5,813 nucleotides of DNA, from assembly GCA_050701635.1 (NCBI GenBank), contig JBOGDF010000340.1, forward strand, positions 1 through 5,813, given 5' to 3'. The notes under the pieces are model-generated. The model saw only the letters and a program-made list of their open reading frames with translations. It was not told where the DNA came from and did not search any database. The DNA is from WHSM01 sp050701635. GTDB taxonomy: Bacteria; Actinomycetota; Actinomycetes; Mycobacteriales; Micromonosporaceae. Position numbers and translations under genes: made by a program. Positions within the stretch are counted from its first letter, which is position 1. Each line of letters starts with the position of its first letter. Shown one piece after another: positions 1-5,141 of this stretch.

Positions 1-51
1 CACCAGCGCGGCGGCCCCACCGTACTGCCCCCTGCCCGGAACCGTACCCGC

Positions 52-57
52 GAGGAG
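52..57 (+). promoter_or_regulatory. Ribosome binding site of the CxxC protein
   Basis: GAGGAG sits ten bases before the ATG at 68. It supports that start over upstream in-frame codons, which is useful because this frame is open to the window edge. Confidence 0.6.
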
Positions 58-67
58 ATCACCCGCG

Positions 68-652
68 ATGGCCAACCACGAACACCCATCCGATAGCGCG
101 ACCACCGCGCCCGCCGTACCGCCGGGCGATCCCATGGACATGGTGTGCCGGGACTGCCTGGAACCGTTGAACAACTACCGGTACGCCGACCAGCCCGGGC
201 AGGTGACCTGGCTACACCGCTACCCGTTCATCCGCGACCACCCACCCCAACCGGTACCCCGCGCCGACGCGCCCGGCATACGGCTGATCTGTGACTTCTG
301 CTCAGCACCCGGCCCCGTGTGGAGCTACCACACCCGCGAGGAAGTCACCGACACCCGAGCCCAGCCCACCTTCACCGGCCGCGAACACCGGCAACGCTTC
401 GCCCGGCACTGGCAGACCGTCACCGCCGAACAAGGCCGCCCCGACGAACGCCTCCACAACATCTACTCCCCCGGCTGGGCCACCTGCCAAGCGTGCGCGG
501 ACCTGATCGAAATCCGGGACATGCAACGGCTCATCACCCGAGTCCGCCGCCACGGACCACCACAAGCGGCCACCGTGCCCCGCAACGCGTTCCGGGACCT
601 GTGGAGCAAGTTCTTCGGCTCCAGCAGCCACCGCGAACCGATCCAGCCATAA
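68..652 (+). CDS. Hypothetical protein with three CxxC pairs (putative zinc-binding)
   Basis: I do not recognise a named family. The 194-residue product carries three CxxC pairs, at C27-C30 (CRDC), C75-C78 (CDFC) and C140-C143 (CQAC). These could form one or two zinc ribbons, although three pairs leave one unpaired unless it is used differently. The protein is soluble, with no signal peptide or membrane segment. Residues 1-22 are a low-complexity Ala/Pro/Asp-rich leader, and the C-terminal 50 residues are basic, with a cluster of arginines at 158-161. The ATG at 68 is chosen because GAGGAG lies at 52-57, ten bases upstream. The frame is also open to the left edge, so a longer product cannot be excluded. 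The next gene lies on the same strand 83 bp downstream and encodes a likely DNA-binding protein. Codon use looks like real actinobacterial coding sequence. A nucleic-acid-linked role is only inference. Confidence 0.75.
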   Translation: MANHEHPSDSATTAPAVPPGDPMDMVCRDCLEPLNNYRYADQPGQVTWLHRYPFIRDHPPQPVPRADAPGIRLICDFCSAPGPVWSYHTREEVTDTRAQPTFTGREHRQRFARHWQTVTAEQGRPDERLHNIYSPGWATCQACADLIEIRDMQRLITRVRRHGPPQAATVPRNAFRDLWSKFFGSSSHREPIQP

Positions 653-660
653 GGCACACA

Positions 661-705
661 CCGGGCCATGTCGACCCGAGATCAACCCGGGTCGGTACGG
701 CCCGG
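661..705. terminator. Strong inverted repeat in the gap between the two plus-strand genes (possible terminator or attenuator)
   Basis: Bases 661-678 can pair with 688-705 around a nine-base loop (679-687). The outer arm CCGGGCC (661-667) pairs exactly with GGCCCGG (699-705). The inner arm CGACCCG (672-678) pairs exactly with CGGGTCG (688-694). Between them are one A-T pair, two G-T wobbles and a single A/C mismatch. The stem starts eight bases after the TAA at 650-652 and ends 30 bases before the next start codon. There is no T-run after it, so it is not a classical intrinsic terminator. Actinobacterial terminators often lack the T-run. It could equally be an mRNA-stability element or an operator-like palindrome. 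Confidence 0.6.
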
Positions 706-716
706 CCTCCCCCGGC

Positions 717-723
717 GGGAAGG
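717..723 (+). promoter_or_regulatory. Ribosome binding site of the helix-turn-helix gene
   Basis: GGGAAGG lies 12 bases before the ATG at 736, and a weaker AGG lies at 725-727. Together they support the ATG at 736 as the start rather than the much more upstream in-frame ATG at 319, which would overlap the preceding gene by more than 300 bases. Confidence 0.5.
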
Positions 724-735
724 CAGGATGACCTC

Positions 736-1371
736 ATGCAGCGCGTACGCGACGGCCGCACCCAACTCGACAGAGCCGGCGCCTGCGACCACAGCGGTGC
801 CGCCGCCTCCACCGTCGCGTACTGGTACCGGCACCGCACACAAACAGGGTTCCCCGACGTGGCCGACACCGATCCGGACGGGCGGCAGTGGTGGTGGGCC
901 GACGGCATCGCCCCGTTCACCGCCACGCACCACGCCGCCCGCGCTGCCGCCTACACCCCTGTGGACCGCAGTGGTGATCCCGACGAACTCCTGACCGCGC
1001 CCCAGGCCGCGCGGGTGCTCGGCTACCGAGACCACCGCAGCCTCCCCGCCAATCTCCGCGCCAACCCCGACGACGTCACCGAGCTGCCCAGCGGCCGGCT
1101 ACGCCGCCGCTGGCACCGCCGCACCCTGTGGGCCTACGCCGACAACCGAGCCCAACACCGCTCCCCCGGCCCACCACCCGGCACCCCCAGCACCCAACGC
1201 AAACCCCACCCGTACGCCGACGACCCCCGCCTCGACCAGATACGCGAACTGCTCAACGCGGGGGTGCGCACGGCCGAGATCGCCGCGCGGATCGGCGTAA
1301 GCCGACGTACTGCGTCGCGACTGATCAAGGCCGCCAAGAACAGCAGCACCCAGGCAACAGCGTCGAGGTGA
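736..1371 (+). CDS. DNA-binding protein with three apparent helix-turn-helix segments
   Basis: A 211-residue, strongly basic, cytosolic protein. Three DNA-binding-like segments can be seen. Residues about 14-61 (the YWYRHR and QWWWADGIAPF region) look like a winged helix of the excisionase/MerR type. Residues 84-136 (LLTAPQAARVLGY ... RRRWHRRTLWAYAD) look like a second one, built to the same plan. Residues 164-199 (RLDQIRELLNAGVRTAEIAARIGVSRRTASRLIKAA) match the resolvase/transposase-type helix-turn-helix. A Pro-rich linker (143-160) separates the last domain from the first two. No catalytic recombinase domain is present. It could be a transcription factor, an excisionase-like architectural protein or a plasmid/ICE accessory factor; the sequence does not decide. 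The gene lies downstream of the CxxC gene and converges on argS. An in-frame extension back to 319 exists but overlaps the upstream gene and is rejected. Confidence 0.75.
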   Translation: MQRVRDGRTQLDRAGACDHSGAAASTVAYWYRHRTQTGFPDVADTDPDGRQWWWADGIAPFTATHHAARAAAYTPVDRSGDPDELLTAPQAARVLGYRDHRSLPANLRANPDDVTELPSGRLRRRWHRRTLWAYADNRAQHRSPGPPPGTPSTQRKPHPYADDPRLDQIRELLNAGVRTAEIAARIGVSRRTASRLIKAAKNSSTQATASR

Positions 1372-1410
1372 TGCAGTTCGACTACGTTGAGTAATCGGTG
1401 GGCAAATCTC

Positions 1411-1444
1411 AGCCGTGCACTGCGTGCTTGGCCAACGGGGTTGG
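1411..1444. terminator. Weak stem-loops between convergent genes (possible bidirectional terminator)
   Basis: The 79-bp gap between the helix-turn-helix gene and the end of argS holds short stems. GCAC/GTGC is at 1417-1420 and 1424-1427. CCAAC/GTTGG is at 1432-1436 and 1440-1444 around a GGG loop. A palindrome TTGGCCAA (1428-1435) overlaps the second. All are short, and there is no T-run on either strand. Convergent genes need termination here, but none of these stems is strong. Confidence 0.25.
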
Positions 1445-1450
1445 GATCTA

Positions 1451-3172
1451 CTACATGCGATCTGGCGCGGCGATCCCAAGCACGCTCAGCCCTCGGGCGA
1501 GAGTGCGAGCGGTGAGGTCGCACAGCACCAGTCGGCTGTCGCGGGTCCCACCTTCCGCGCGAAGTACCGGGCAACGCTCGTAGAAGCTCGTGAAGGCGGC
1601 GGCGAGACCAAACAGGTAATGGGCCAACCGGTGGAAGTCCAGCGACTGGCCCACCTCGGTCACCAACGTGCCGAACGCCAGCAGCTCCAGCGCCAGCGCA
1701 CGCTCTGCCGGATCCTCCAGGCTCACCACGTCGAGGTCGCGTGGCGCCGCGACTTCTCCGCGACGGAAGATCGACTGGATCCGGGCGTGGGCGTACTGCA
1801 GGTACGGGGCGGTGTTGCCGTCGAAAGCCAGCATCCGGTCGTAGTCGAAGACGTAGTCCTTGGTCCGCTCCGTGGACAGGTCGGCGTACTTGATGGCGCC
1901 GATGCCCACCATGCGAGCCACCTCGGCGCGCGTTGCCGCGTCCAGGCTCGGATTCTTCTCCGCCACGGCCGCCTCGGCCCGCCGGATCGCCTCATCGATC
2001 AGGTCGACGAGCTTGACCGAAACCCCGGCCCGGCTCCGCAGCAACTTGCCGTCCGAACCGAGGATCGACCCGAAGCCGACATGCTCGGCGCTGGTGGGCT
2101 CACTGAGCCAGCCGGCTTCCCGGGCCGCCTGGAAGATCATGTCGAAGTGCTGCCGCTGGGGCATGCCCACCACGTACAGGATGCGGTTCGCGTGCAGGTC
2201 GCGGATGCGGTGCCGGATGGTGGCAAGATCGGTCGAGGCGTACCCGTAGCCACCGTCGCGCTTGCGGACGATCAGTGGCAGCGGCTCGCCCTCCCGGTTG
2301 GTGAAGCCCTCCGGGAATACGCACTTGGCGCCGTCGGACTCACGCAGCAGTCCGAGCTTGTCCAGCTCCTCCACCACCGACGCGAGCTGGTCGTTGTAGA
2401 AGCTCTCGCCGACGAAATCGTCCTCGGTGAGCCGTACGCCGAGCCGCTCATACACGGCCATGAAGTACTTCTCCGACTCGGCGATCAGCAGATGCCACAG
2501 CCGCAGGGTCGTCTCGTCGCCGCTCTGCAGCAGCACCACCCGCCGCCGGGCACGGTCGGCGAACGTGTCATCGGCCTCGAACTTGACCCGCGCGGCCTTG
2601 TAGAAGCCATCCAGATCACCGACCGACAGCTCGTGCGCCGCCTCGGACTCGCCGACATCGAGCAGGTGCTCGATCAGCATCCCGAACGGCGTACCCCAGT
2701 CACCGATGTGGTTCTCCCGGACCACGTCGTGACCGAGCCACTCCAACAACCGCACCGCGGCGTCACCTATGAACGTGGAGCGCAGATGCCCGACGTGCAT
2801 CTCCTTCGCCACGTTCGGCGCGGAGTAGTCCACGATCACACTCTGCCGCTGGCCCGCCTCCTCCACGCCCAGTCGGTCGCTGGCGGCCATGCTCGCGAGC
2901 AGCCGACATAGCGCCTCGTCGGCGACGGTCAGGTTGATGAAGCCCGGCCCGGCCACCTCGACGTGGGGGCAGAGATCATCCAGCTCAACGCGCTCGACAA
3001 CCTCGGTGGCGACGTCCCTCGGCGCCCGTCCGAGCTGCCGCGCCAGACCCATCGCCGCGTCGGCCTGGAAATCCGCCCGCTGGGAGCGTCGCAGCACGGG
3101 GTCAACCGTCGTACCCGCCACCGCACCGAAGGCGACTGCCAACCGCTCACGAAGCTGCTCTTCCAGGCCCAT
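1451..3172 (-). CDS. argS: Arginyl-tRNA synthetase (E. coli-like subtype)
   Basis: This class I cytosolic synthetase charges tRNA-Arg with arginine using ATP. With the ATG at 3172 it has 573 residues, a normal full length. The N-terminal tRNA-binding domain spans about 1-85, including DPVLRRSQRADFQA and VAGPGFINLTV. The catalytic domain contains SAPNVAKEMHVGHLRST with the HIGH-type HVGH at 126-129. The lysine in AKEMHVGH is the residue that serves ArgRSs lacking a classical KMSKS. The KMSKS position reads KLLRSRAG (376-383), with Arg where E. coli-type enzymes usually have Lys. The C-terminal DALR anticodon-binding domain begins near YLQYAHARIQ (457-466), and the protein ends in the typical LGIAAPDRM. 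An in-frame ATG at 3229 would add 19 unlike-family residues and has no Shine-Dalgarno sequence, so it is not preferred. The gene has no operon partner. It may be a second copy: many actinobacteria keep a different ArgRS subtype beside lysA/hom (from memory). Confidence 0.97.
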   Translation of the reverse strand: MGLEEQLRERLAVAFGAVAGTTVDPVLRRSQRADFQADAAMGLARQLGRAPRDVATEVVERVELDDLCPHVEVAGPGFINLTVADEALCRLLASMAASDRLGVEEAGQRQSVIVDYSAPNVAKEMHVGHLRSTFIGDAAVRLLEWLGHDVVRENHIGDWGTPFGMLIEHLLDVGESEAAHELSVGDLDGFYKAARVKFEADDTFADRARRRVVLLQSGDETTLRLWHLLIAESEKYFMAVYERLGVRLTEDDFVGESFYNDQLASVVEELDKLGLLRESDGAKCVFPEGFTNREGEPLPLIVRKRDGGYGYASTDLATIRHRIRDLHANRILYVVGMPQRQHFDMIFQAAREAGWLSEPTSAEHVGFGSILGSDGKLLRSRAGVSVKLVDLIDEAIRRAEAAVAEKNPSLDAATRAEVARMVGIGAIKYADLSTERTKDYVFDYDRMLAFDGNTAPYLQYAHARIQSIFRRGEVAAPRDLDVVSLEDPAERALALELLAFGTLVTEVGQSLDFHRLAHYLFGLAAAFTSFYERCPVLRAEGGTRDSRLVLCDLTARTLARGLSVLGIAAPDRM

Positions 3173-3183
3173 CACAGCATGTG

Positions 3184-3214
3184 AGCCTACAGAGGCAGAC
3201 GATCTTGGTGTCGC
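3184..3214 (-). promoter_or_regulatory. Candidate argS promoter giving a near-leaderless transcript
   Basis: On the minus strand a -10-like TAGGCT lies at 3189-3184. A -35-like GCGACA (GACA core kept) lies at 3214-3209, with a 19-base spacer. Transcription would start near 3177, only two to five bases before an adjacent GTG (3175) and ATG (3172). No Shine-Dalgarno sequence precedes either codon, which fits leaderless translation, a common actinobacterial mode. This promoter would also exclude the longer start at 3229. It was found by eye and not tested. Confidence 0.4.
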
Positions 3215-3400
3215 CACGTCATCATCCATGATGGCGGAGCGGGCGCGGCAGCCCTGTCCAAGATCGGCATGTGACGCCTCCGCTGCAAGCCCCGTTCTGA
3301 TGCTGCGAGTGTGCGCCCGCCCGCTGTCATGGGTCTCTCGTGCGGCTCACGTGCGGCCCTATGCGTCGTCCGCGTCATGTCCGTGATGCCTGCCCGGCTT

Positions 3401-3444
3401 GACTCCGGCTATGGCTGGGGTGATAGCCGCCGGTGAGTCGGCGG
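3401..3444. repeat. Two mutually exclusive stem-loops
   Basis: A long stem pairs GACTC (3401-3405) with GAGTC (3435-3439) and CGGCTAT (3406-3412) with ATAGCCG (3423-3429), leaving a five-base bulge at 3430-3434. A competing hairpin pairs CCGCCG (3427-3432) with CGGCGG (3439-3444) around a six-base loop. The two share bases 3427-3439 and cannot form together. Such a pair can act as a conformational switch, but GC-rich DNA also produces these by chance. Confidence 0.4.
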
Positions 3445-3488
3445 AGCTAGAAGCCAGCCAGCGCCGCCCTGGGCGTAGCATCGAACGC

Positions 3489-3537
3489 GCGGCGAGCGCG
3501 GACTAGTACTCCCCGTACCCGGGTCCGTGCTCGCCGC
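3489..3537. repeat. Long near-perfect inverted repeat (15-bp stem)
   Basis: GCGGCGAGCGCGGAC (3489-3503) pairs over its full length with GTCCGTGCTCGCCGC (3523-3537), using one G-T wobble and no mismatch. The 19-base interior holds a further four-base stem, GTAC at 3506-3509 with GTAC at 3515-3518. The end nearer the immunity gene lies 132 bases beyond that gene's stop codon in the direction of its transcription. No T-run follows on either strand. It could terminate the toxin operon, stabilise its 3' end, or be a REP-like dispersed palindrome. Confidence 0.6.
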
Positions 3538-3564
3538 ACCCATCGCTGCTGCCGGAGATCCACC

Positions 3565-3585
3565 GACGCGGGCGCGTGCCCCGTC
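3565..3585. repeat. Short bulged hairpin
   Basis: GACG (3565-3568) pairs with CGTC (3582-3585), and GGGC (3570-3573) pairs with GCCC (3578-3581). There is a single bulged C at 3569 and a GCGT loop. It is the second-best stem of the intergenic cluster and lies between the long inverted repeat and the immunity gene stop. Confidence 0.4.
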
Positions 3586-3669
3586 CCCCTAGCAGGTTCG
3601 TAGCCGAGCACTCGGACACCCACTCGACCTAGCACGTCGGGCAGGGACCCCCGCGTACGGCACCGGTCG

Positions 3670-4116
3670 TCAGGATTCAGATTCCGAGACCGGAGTGTCA
3701 ACGTCGGCCCATTCCACACAGGTCGGCCGGTCGCCACCGCCGGTCAAGAACTCCTTGGCGGCTCGCCGAATCACATCCAGTGGCAGCTCGGAGTCCCGCG
3801 GGAACTCGCGGTCGTGACCCATGTAGTAGTACATGACCTCCTCGTAGCGGCTCGGACTTCCCTTGGCCGTGTACGCGCCGTCGCCGCCCATGTAGCGAAG
3901 ACCTCCCACGCTGTCCTCCTGGCTCACTGCCAGGAGCAGCTCGTGGTCCGGGAAGGCAGCTTCGTTGCGCCGACCCTCCACGTAGAGAGCGGCGACCGAG
4001 TTGTCGTAGGGCTCTTCCAGCAGCTCATCGATCAGGGCGTCCATCTCGTCGGGTGTCGACACCCTGACCGGAGCCTCTCCGTGTTCGTGTCGGAAGTAGG
4101 CAGCAACTGTGGTCAT
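3670..4116 (-). CDS. Imm1-like immunity protein for the deaminase toxin
   Basis: A 148-residue, acidic, soluble protein with no signal peptide or membrane segment. It looks like the Imm1 family of polymorphic-toxin antidotes, which are alpha/beta proteins typically encoded beside SCP1.201-type deaminase toxins. Visible traits are the N-terminal helix TPDEMDALIDELLE (21-34), the strand pairs AALYVEG (42-48) and HELLLAVS (58-65), GGLRYMGGDG (71-80), the central EEVMYYYMGHD (92-102), a helix PLDVIRRAAKEFLTGG (112-127), and the terminal CVEWADVD (133-140). The ATG at 4116 is chosen because GAGGAAGG (4128-4135) precedes it by 11 bases. It also overlaps the toxin stop as ATGA. An in-frame extension to 4236 would lie inside the toxin gene. 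Immediate adjacency to the deaminase supports an antidote that binds and blocks it in the cytosol. Family assignment is by eye. Confidence 0.82.
   Translation of the reverse strand: MTTVAAYFRHEHGEAPVRVSTPDEMDALIDELLEEPYDNSVAALYVEGRRNEAAFPDHELLLAVSQEDSVGGLRYMGGDGAYTAKGSPSRYEEVMYYYMGHDREFPRDSELPLDVIRRAAKEFLTGGGDRPTCVEWADVDTPVSESES
4113..4116 (-). promoter_or_regulatory. ATGA stop/start overlap coupling toxin and immunity translation
   Basis: On the minus strand the toxin TGA (4115-4113) and the immunity ATG (4116-4114) share bases. With a GAGGAAGG upstream at 4128-4135, ribosomes finishing the toxin can re-initiate on the antidote, which would tie its dose to the toxin. Confidence 0.8.
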
Positions 4117-4574
4117 TGACGCGCGGGCCTTCCTCGGTAGGTCTTCTTGAAGCTGTCGGGGCCGTGCACTGTCAGTTCCGCGTTGGGTGGCAGAAACAGC
4201 GGTAGTAGCGTGTCGCAGCTCATTTCGCCCGTGCACGGTTTGTTGTTGATAACAATATTGGCGCGCGATATGCCGGCTGCTCGCATTCGCATAGCGAACT
4301 TGAGTTCAACGTCGGCCGCCGTGGTCAACTGGTACGGCCGGCGTACGACACCTATCTGCTCAGCGTGTTGTTGTGCAGCGCGAAACTCAGGTTCGTGCGT
4401 GCCGCTAATCAGCGGGTGCTCGTCGCCGTTGTCATCGATCCACAGGCCACGAGTCTTCGGTGAGGGCTCGCCTCGCTTTCGGCGCCGCACCGGCAGCTTG
4501 TCGAGGTAGGGCTTCAGGTCGAATCGTGCATCGACCCTCTGCGATTCGGCTGGCGTCGGTGCCGCACCGCCCAC
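4113..4574 (-). CDS. SCP1.201/DddA-like DNA deaminase toxin, stand-alone
   Basis: The 153-residue product is almost only a toxin domain. A short basic linker (LPVRRRKRG, 27-35) leads to the SCP1.201-like deaminase fold at about 40-148. The start of that fold is KTRGLWIDDNGDEHPLISGT (40-59). The zinc/active-site helix TTAADVELKFAMRMR (84-98) carries D88-x-E90, and the zinc-binding turn NNKPCTGEMSC (110-120) carries C114 and C120. LPLFLPPNAELTVHGPD (124-140) and the closing KKTYRGR follow. The known relative DddA converts C to U in double-stranded DNA, and the same chemistry is inferred here. DddA has His-x-Glu where this protein has Asp-x-Glu; the deaminase superfamily is known to use His, Cys or Asp at this position. 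The GTG start at 4574 is set by a perfect AGGAGG ten bases upstream. Unlike classical polymorphic toxins it lacks a long trafficking N-terminus; the preceding helical protein may supply that role. Confidence 0.88.
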   Translation of the reverse strand: MGGAAPTPAESQRVDARFDLKPYLDKLPVRRRKRGEPSPKTRGLWIDDNGDEHPLISGTHEPEFRAAQQHAEQIGVVRRPYQLTTAADVELKFAMRMRAAGISRANIVINNKPCTGEMSCDTLLPLFLPPNAELTVHGPDSFKKTYRGRPARQ

Positions 4575-4584
4575 GCCACCGACG

Positions 4585-4590
4585 CCTCCT
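4585..4590 (-). promoter_or_regulatory. Perfect Shine-Dalgarno for the toxin, overlapping the upstream stop codon
   Basis: AGGAGG at 4590-4585 begins inside the TAG stop (4591-4589) of the helical protein gene and sits ten bases before the toxin GTG at 4574. It fixes the toxin start and shows tight coupling: a ribosome terminating upstream covers the toxin's own binding site. Confidence 0.85.
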
Positions 4591-5092
4591 ATTTTCCCCA
4601 GTTCGCCGCCTCGGCCTGCTCGGTCGCTGCAGTGGTCTTGGCGGCCTCGACGGCTTGGCGGGCGGTGGTGATGTCGTCGGATGCTCCGCTGATCACGCTA
4701 CATAGGACATCGGCTTCGGCCTGTTGCGCGTACTGGTACGCCCCGTCCACGGAGCTGCCGGCGGTTTCGATCGCATTGGTGGCCTCGTCGTAGTGCTGGA
4801 TCACGCCGGCCGCGCGGCTGGCGACATCGGTAGGAGCCAGTTGGGTGGTGATGGCCCCGGCGGCGTTCACTGCGCTGTCGGTGGCTTCGTGGCCGCTGGT
4901 GAGGTTCGCGGCAGCCGCCTCCAACGCCTGGTGCGAGGCCATGACGGTGTGGGCCACGCCCTCCCAGCCCCGCGCCCCGGCGTCCTGGGCGAGGCTCTGG
5001 GCCTGGGCTATCGCGCCCTGCAGTTCGGTGATGGCGGTGGTGATGGCGTCACGGGCGAGTTCGGCACCGGCCTTGATGTCGTCTACAGACAC
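4589..5092 (-). CDS. Helical WXG-like / DUF6244-like protein, toxin partner
   Basis: A 167-residue, Ala-rich, acidic, almost wholly helical protein. Two long coiled-coil hairpins are apparent. In the first, helix 3-38 (DDIKAGAELARDAITTAITELQ...) turns at GARGWEGVA (39-47) into helix 48-67; the turn holds W43-E44-G45, a WXG motif. The second hairpin covers about 90-128 and 137-163, and the protein ends NWGK. There is no signal peptide or membrane segment. It resembles short WXG100/ESX-type proteins and, from memory, the DUF6244 proteins of Micromonosporaceae. It lacks a C-terminal YxxxD/E secretion signal of the standard type. The GTG start at 5092 is supported by AAGGAG (5102-5107) nine bases upstream. 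Being first in a tight operon with a deaminase and its antidote, it is probably a chaperone or a secretion/delivery adaptor for the toxin. That function is inferred from context, not shown. Confidence 0.8.
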   Translation of the reverse strand: MSVDDIKAGAELARDAITTAITELQGAIAQAQSLAQDAGARGWEGVAHTVMASHQALEAAAANLTSGHEATDSAVNAAGAITTQLAPTDVASRAAGVIQHYDEATNAIETAGSSVDGAYQYAQQAEADVLCSVISGASDDITTARQAVEAAKTTAATEQAEAANWGK

Positions 5093-5101
5093 GGGTGAGG
5101 G

Positions 5102-5107
5102 CTCCTT
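5102..5107 (-). promoter_or_regulatory. Ribosome binding site of the helical protein
   Basis: AAGGAG (minus strand, 5107-5102) precedes the GTG at 5092 by nine bases and selects it as the first start of the toxin operon. The 49-bp gap to the mannose-1-phosphate guanylyltransferase remnant shows no obvious promoter, so the operon promoter may lie inside that remnant. Confidence 0.65.
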
Positions 5108-5141
5108 GGTACGCGATAGCGAGCTGGCAGGGGGATGGCGG

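Larger units (their letters stand above)
3190..3669. other. Gene-poor, stem-loop-rich intergenic region between argS and the immunity gene
   Basis: No convincing gene is seen. Minus-strand frames 3187-3378 (63 codons) and 3447-3737 (96 codons) are open, but they have no ribosome binding site or recognisable family, and the second overlaps the end of the immunity gene. The stretch holds a series of stem-loops: 3401-3439 (with a competing stem at 3427-3444), 3489-3537, 3565-3585, 3604-3615 and 3625-3639. It also holds a short direct repeat of GTGCGGC around 3340-3357. I saw no tRNA cloverleaf and no T-box specifier or antiterminator signature. It may be the decayed 3' side of the toxin cassette, an untranslated leader of argS read from far upstream, or an unrecognised structured RNA. 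Confidence 0.5.

Noticed and set aside
1..96. Tail of an upstream gene in frame 1, ending at a TAG at 94-96
   Set aside because: All three plus-strand frames are open here, so the 31 codons cannot be told from chance, and the peptide is not recognisable.
319..735. N-terminal extension of the helix-turn-helix protein
   Set aside because: The in-frame ATG at 319 would overlap the CxxC gene by more than 300 bases, and the added peptide is Pro/Arg/His-rich shadow sequence. The ATG at 736 has a ribosome binding site.
1415..2911. 498-codon open frame on the plus strand
   Set aside because: It lies antisense to argS in a GC-rich region where opposite-strand frames stay open. Its peptide is rich in His, Arg and Gln with no recognisable domain, while the argS product is unambiguous.
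3187..3378. 63-codon minus-strand frame upstream of argS
   Set aside because: No ribosome binding site and no recognisable family; it overlaps the likely argS promoter.
3190..3669. T-box riboswitch, tRNA or group II intron end upstream of argS
   Set aside because: A synthetase leader made a T-box worth looking for, and GTGCGCCC at about 3313 recalls a group II intron start. No T-box antiterminator motif, no cloverleaf and no domain V hairpin could be found.
3447..3737. 96-codon minus-strand frame
   Set aside because: It overlaps the end of the immunity gene in another frame, has no Shine-Dalgarno sequence, and its Arg-rich peptide matches nothing I recognise. It also covers the long inverted repeat.
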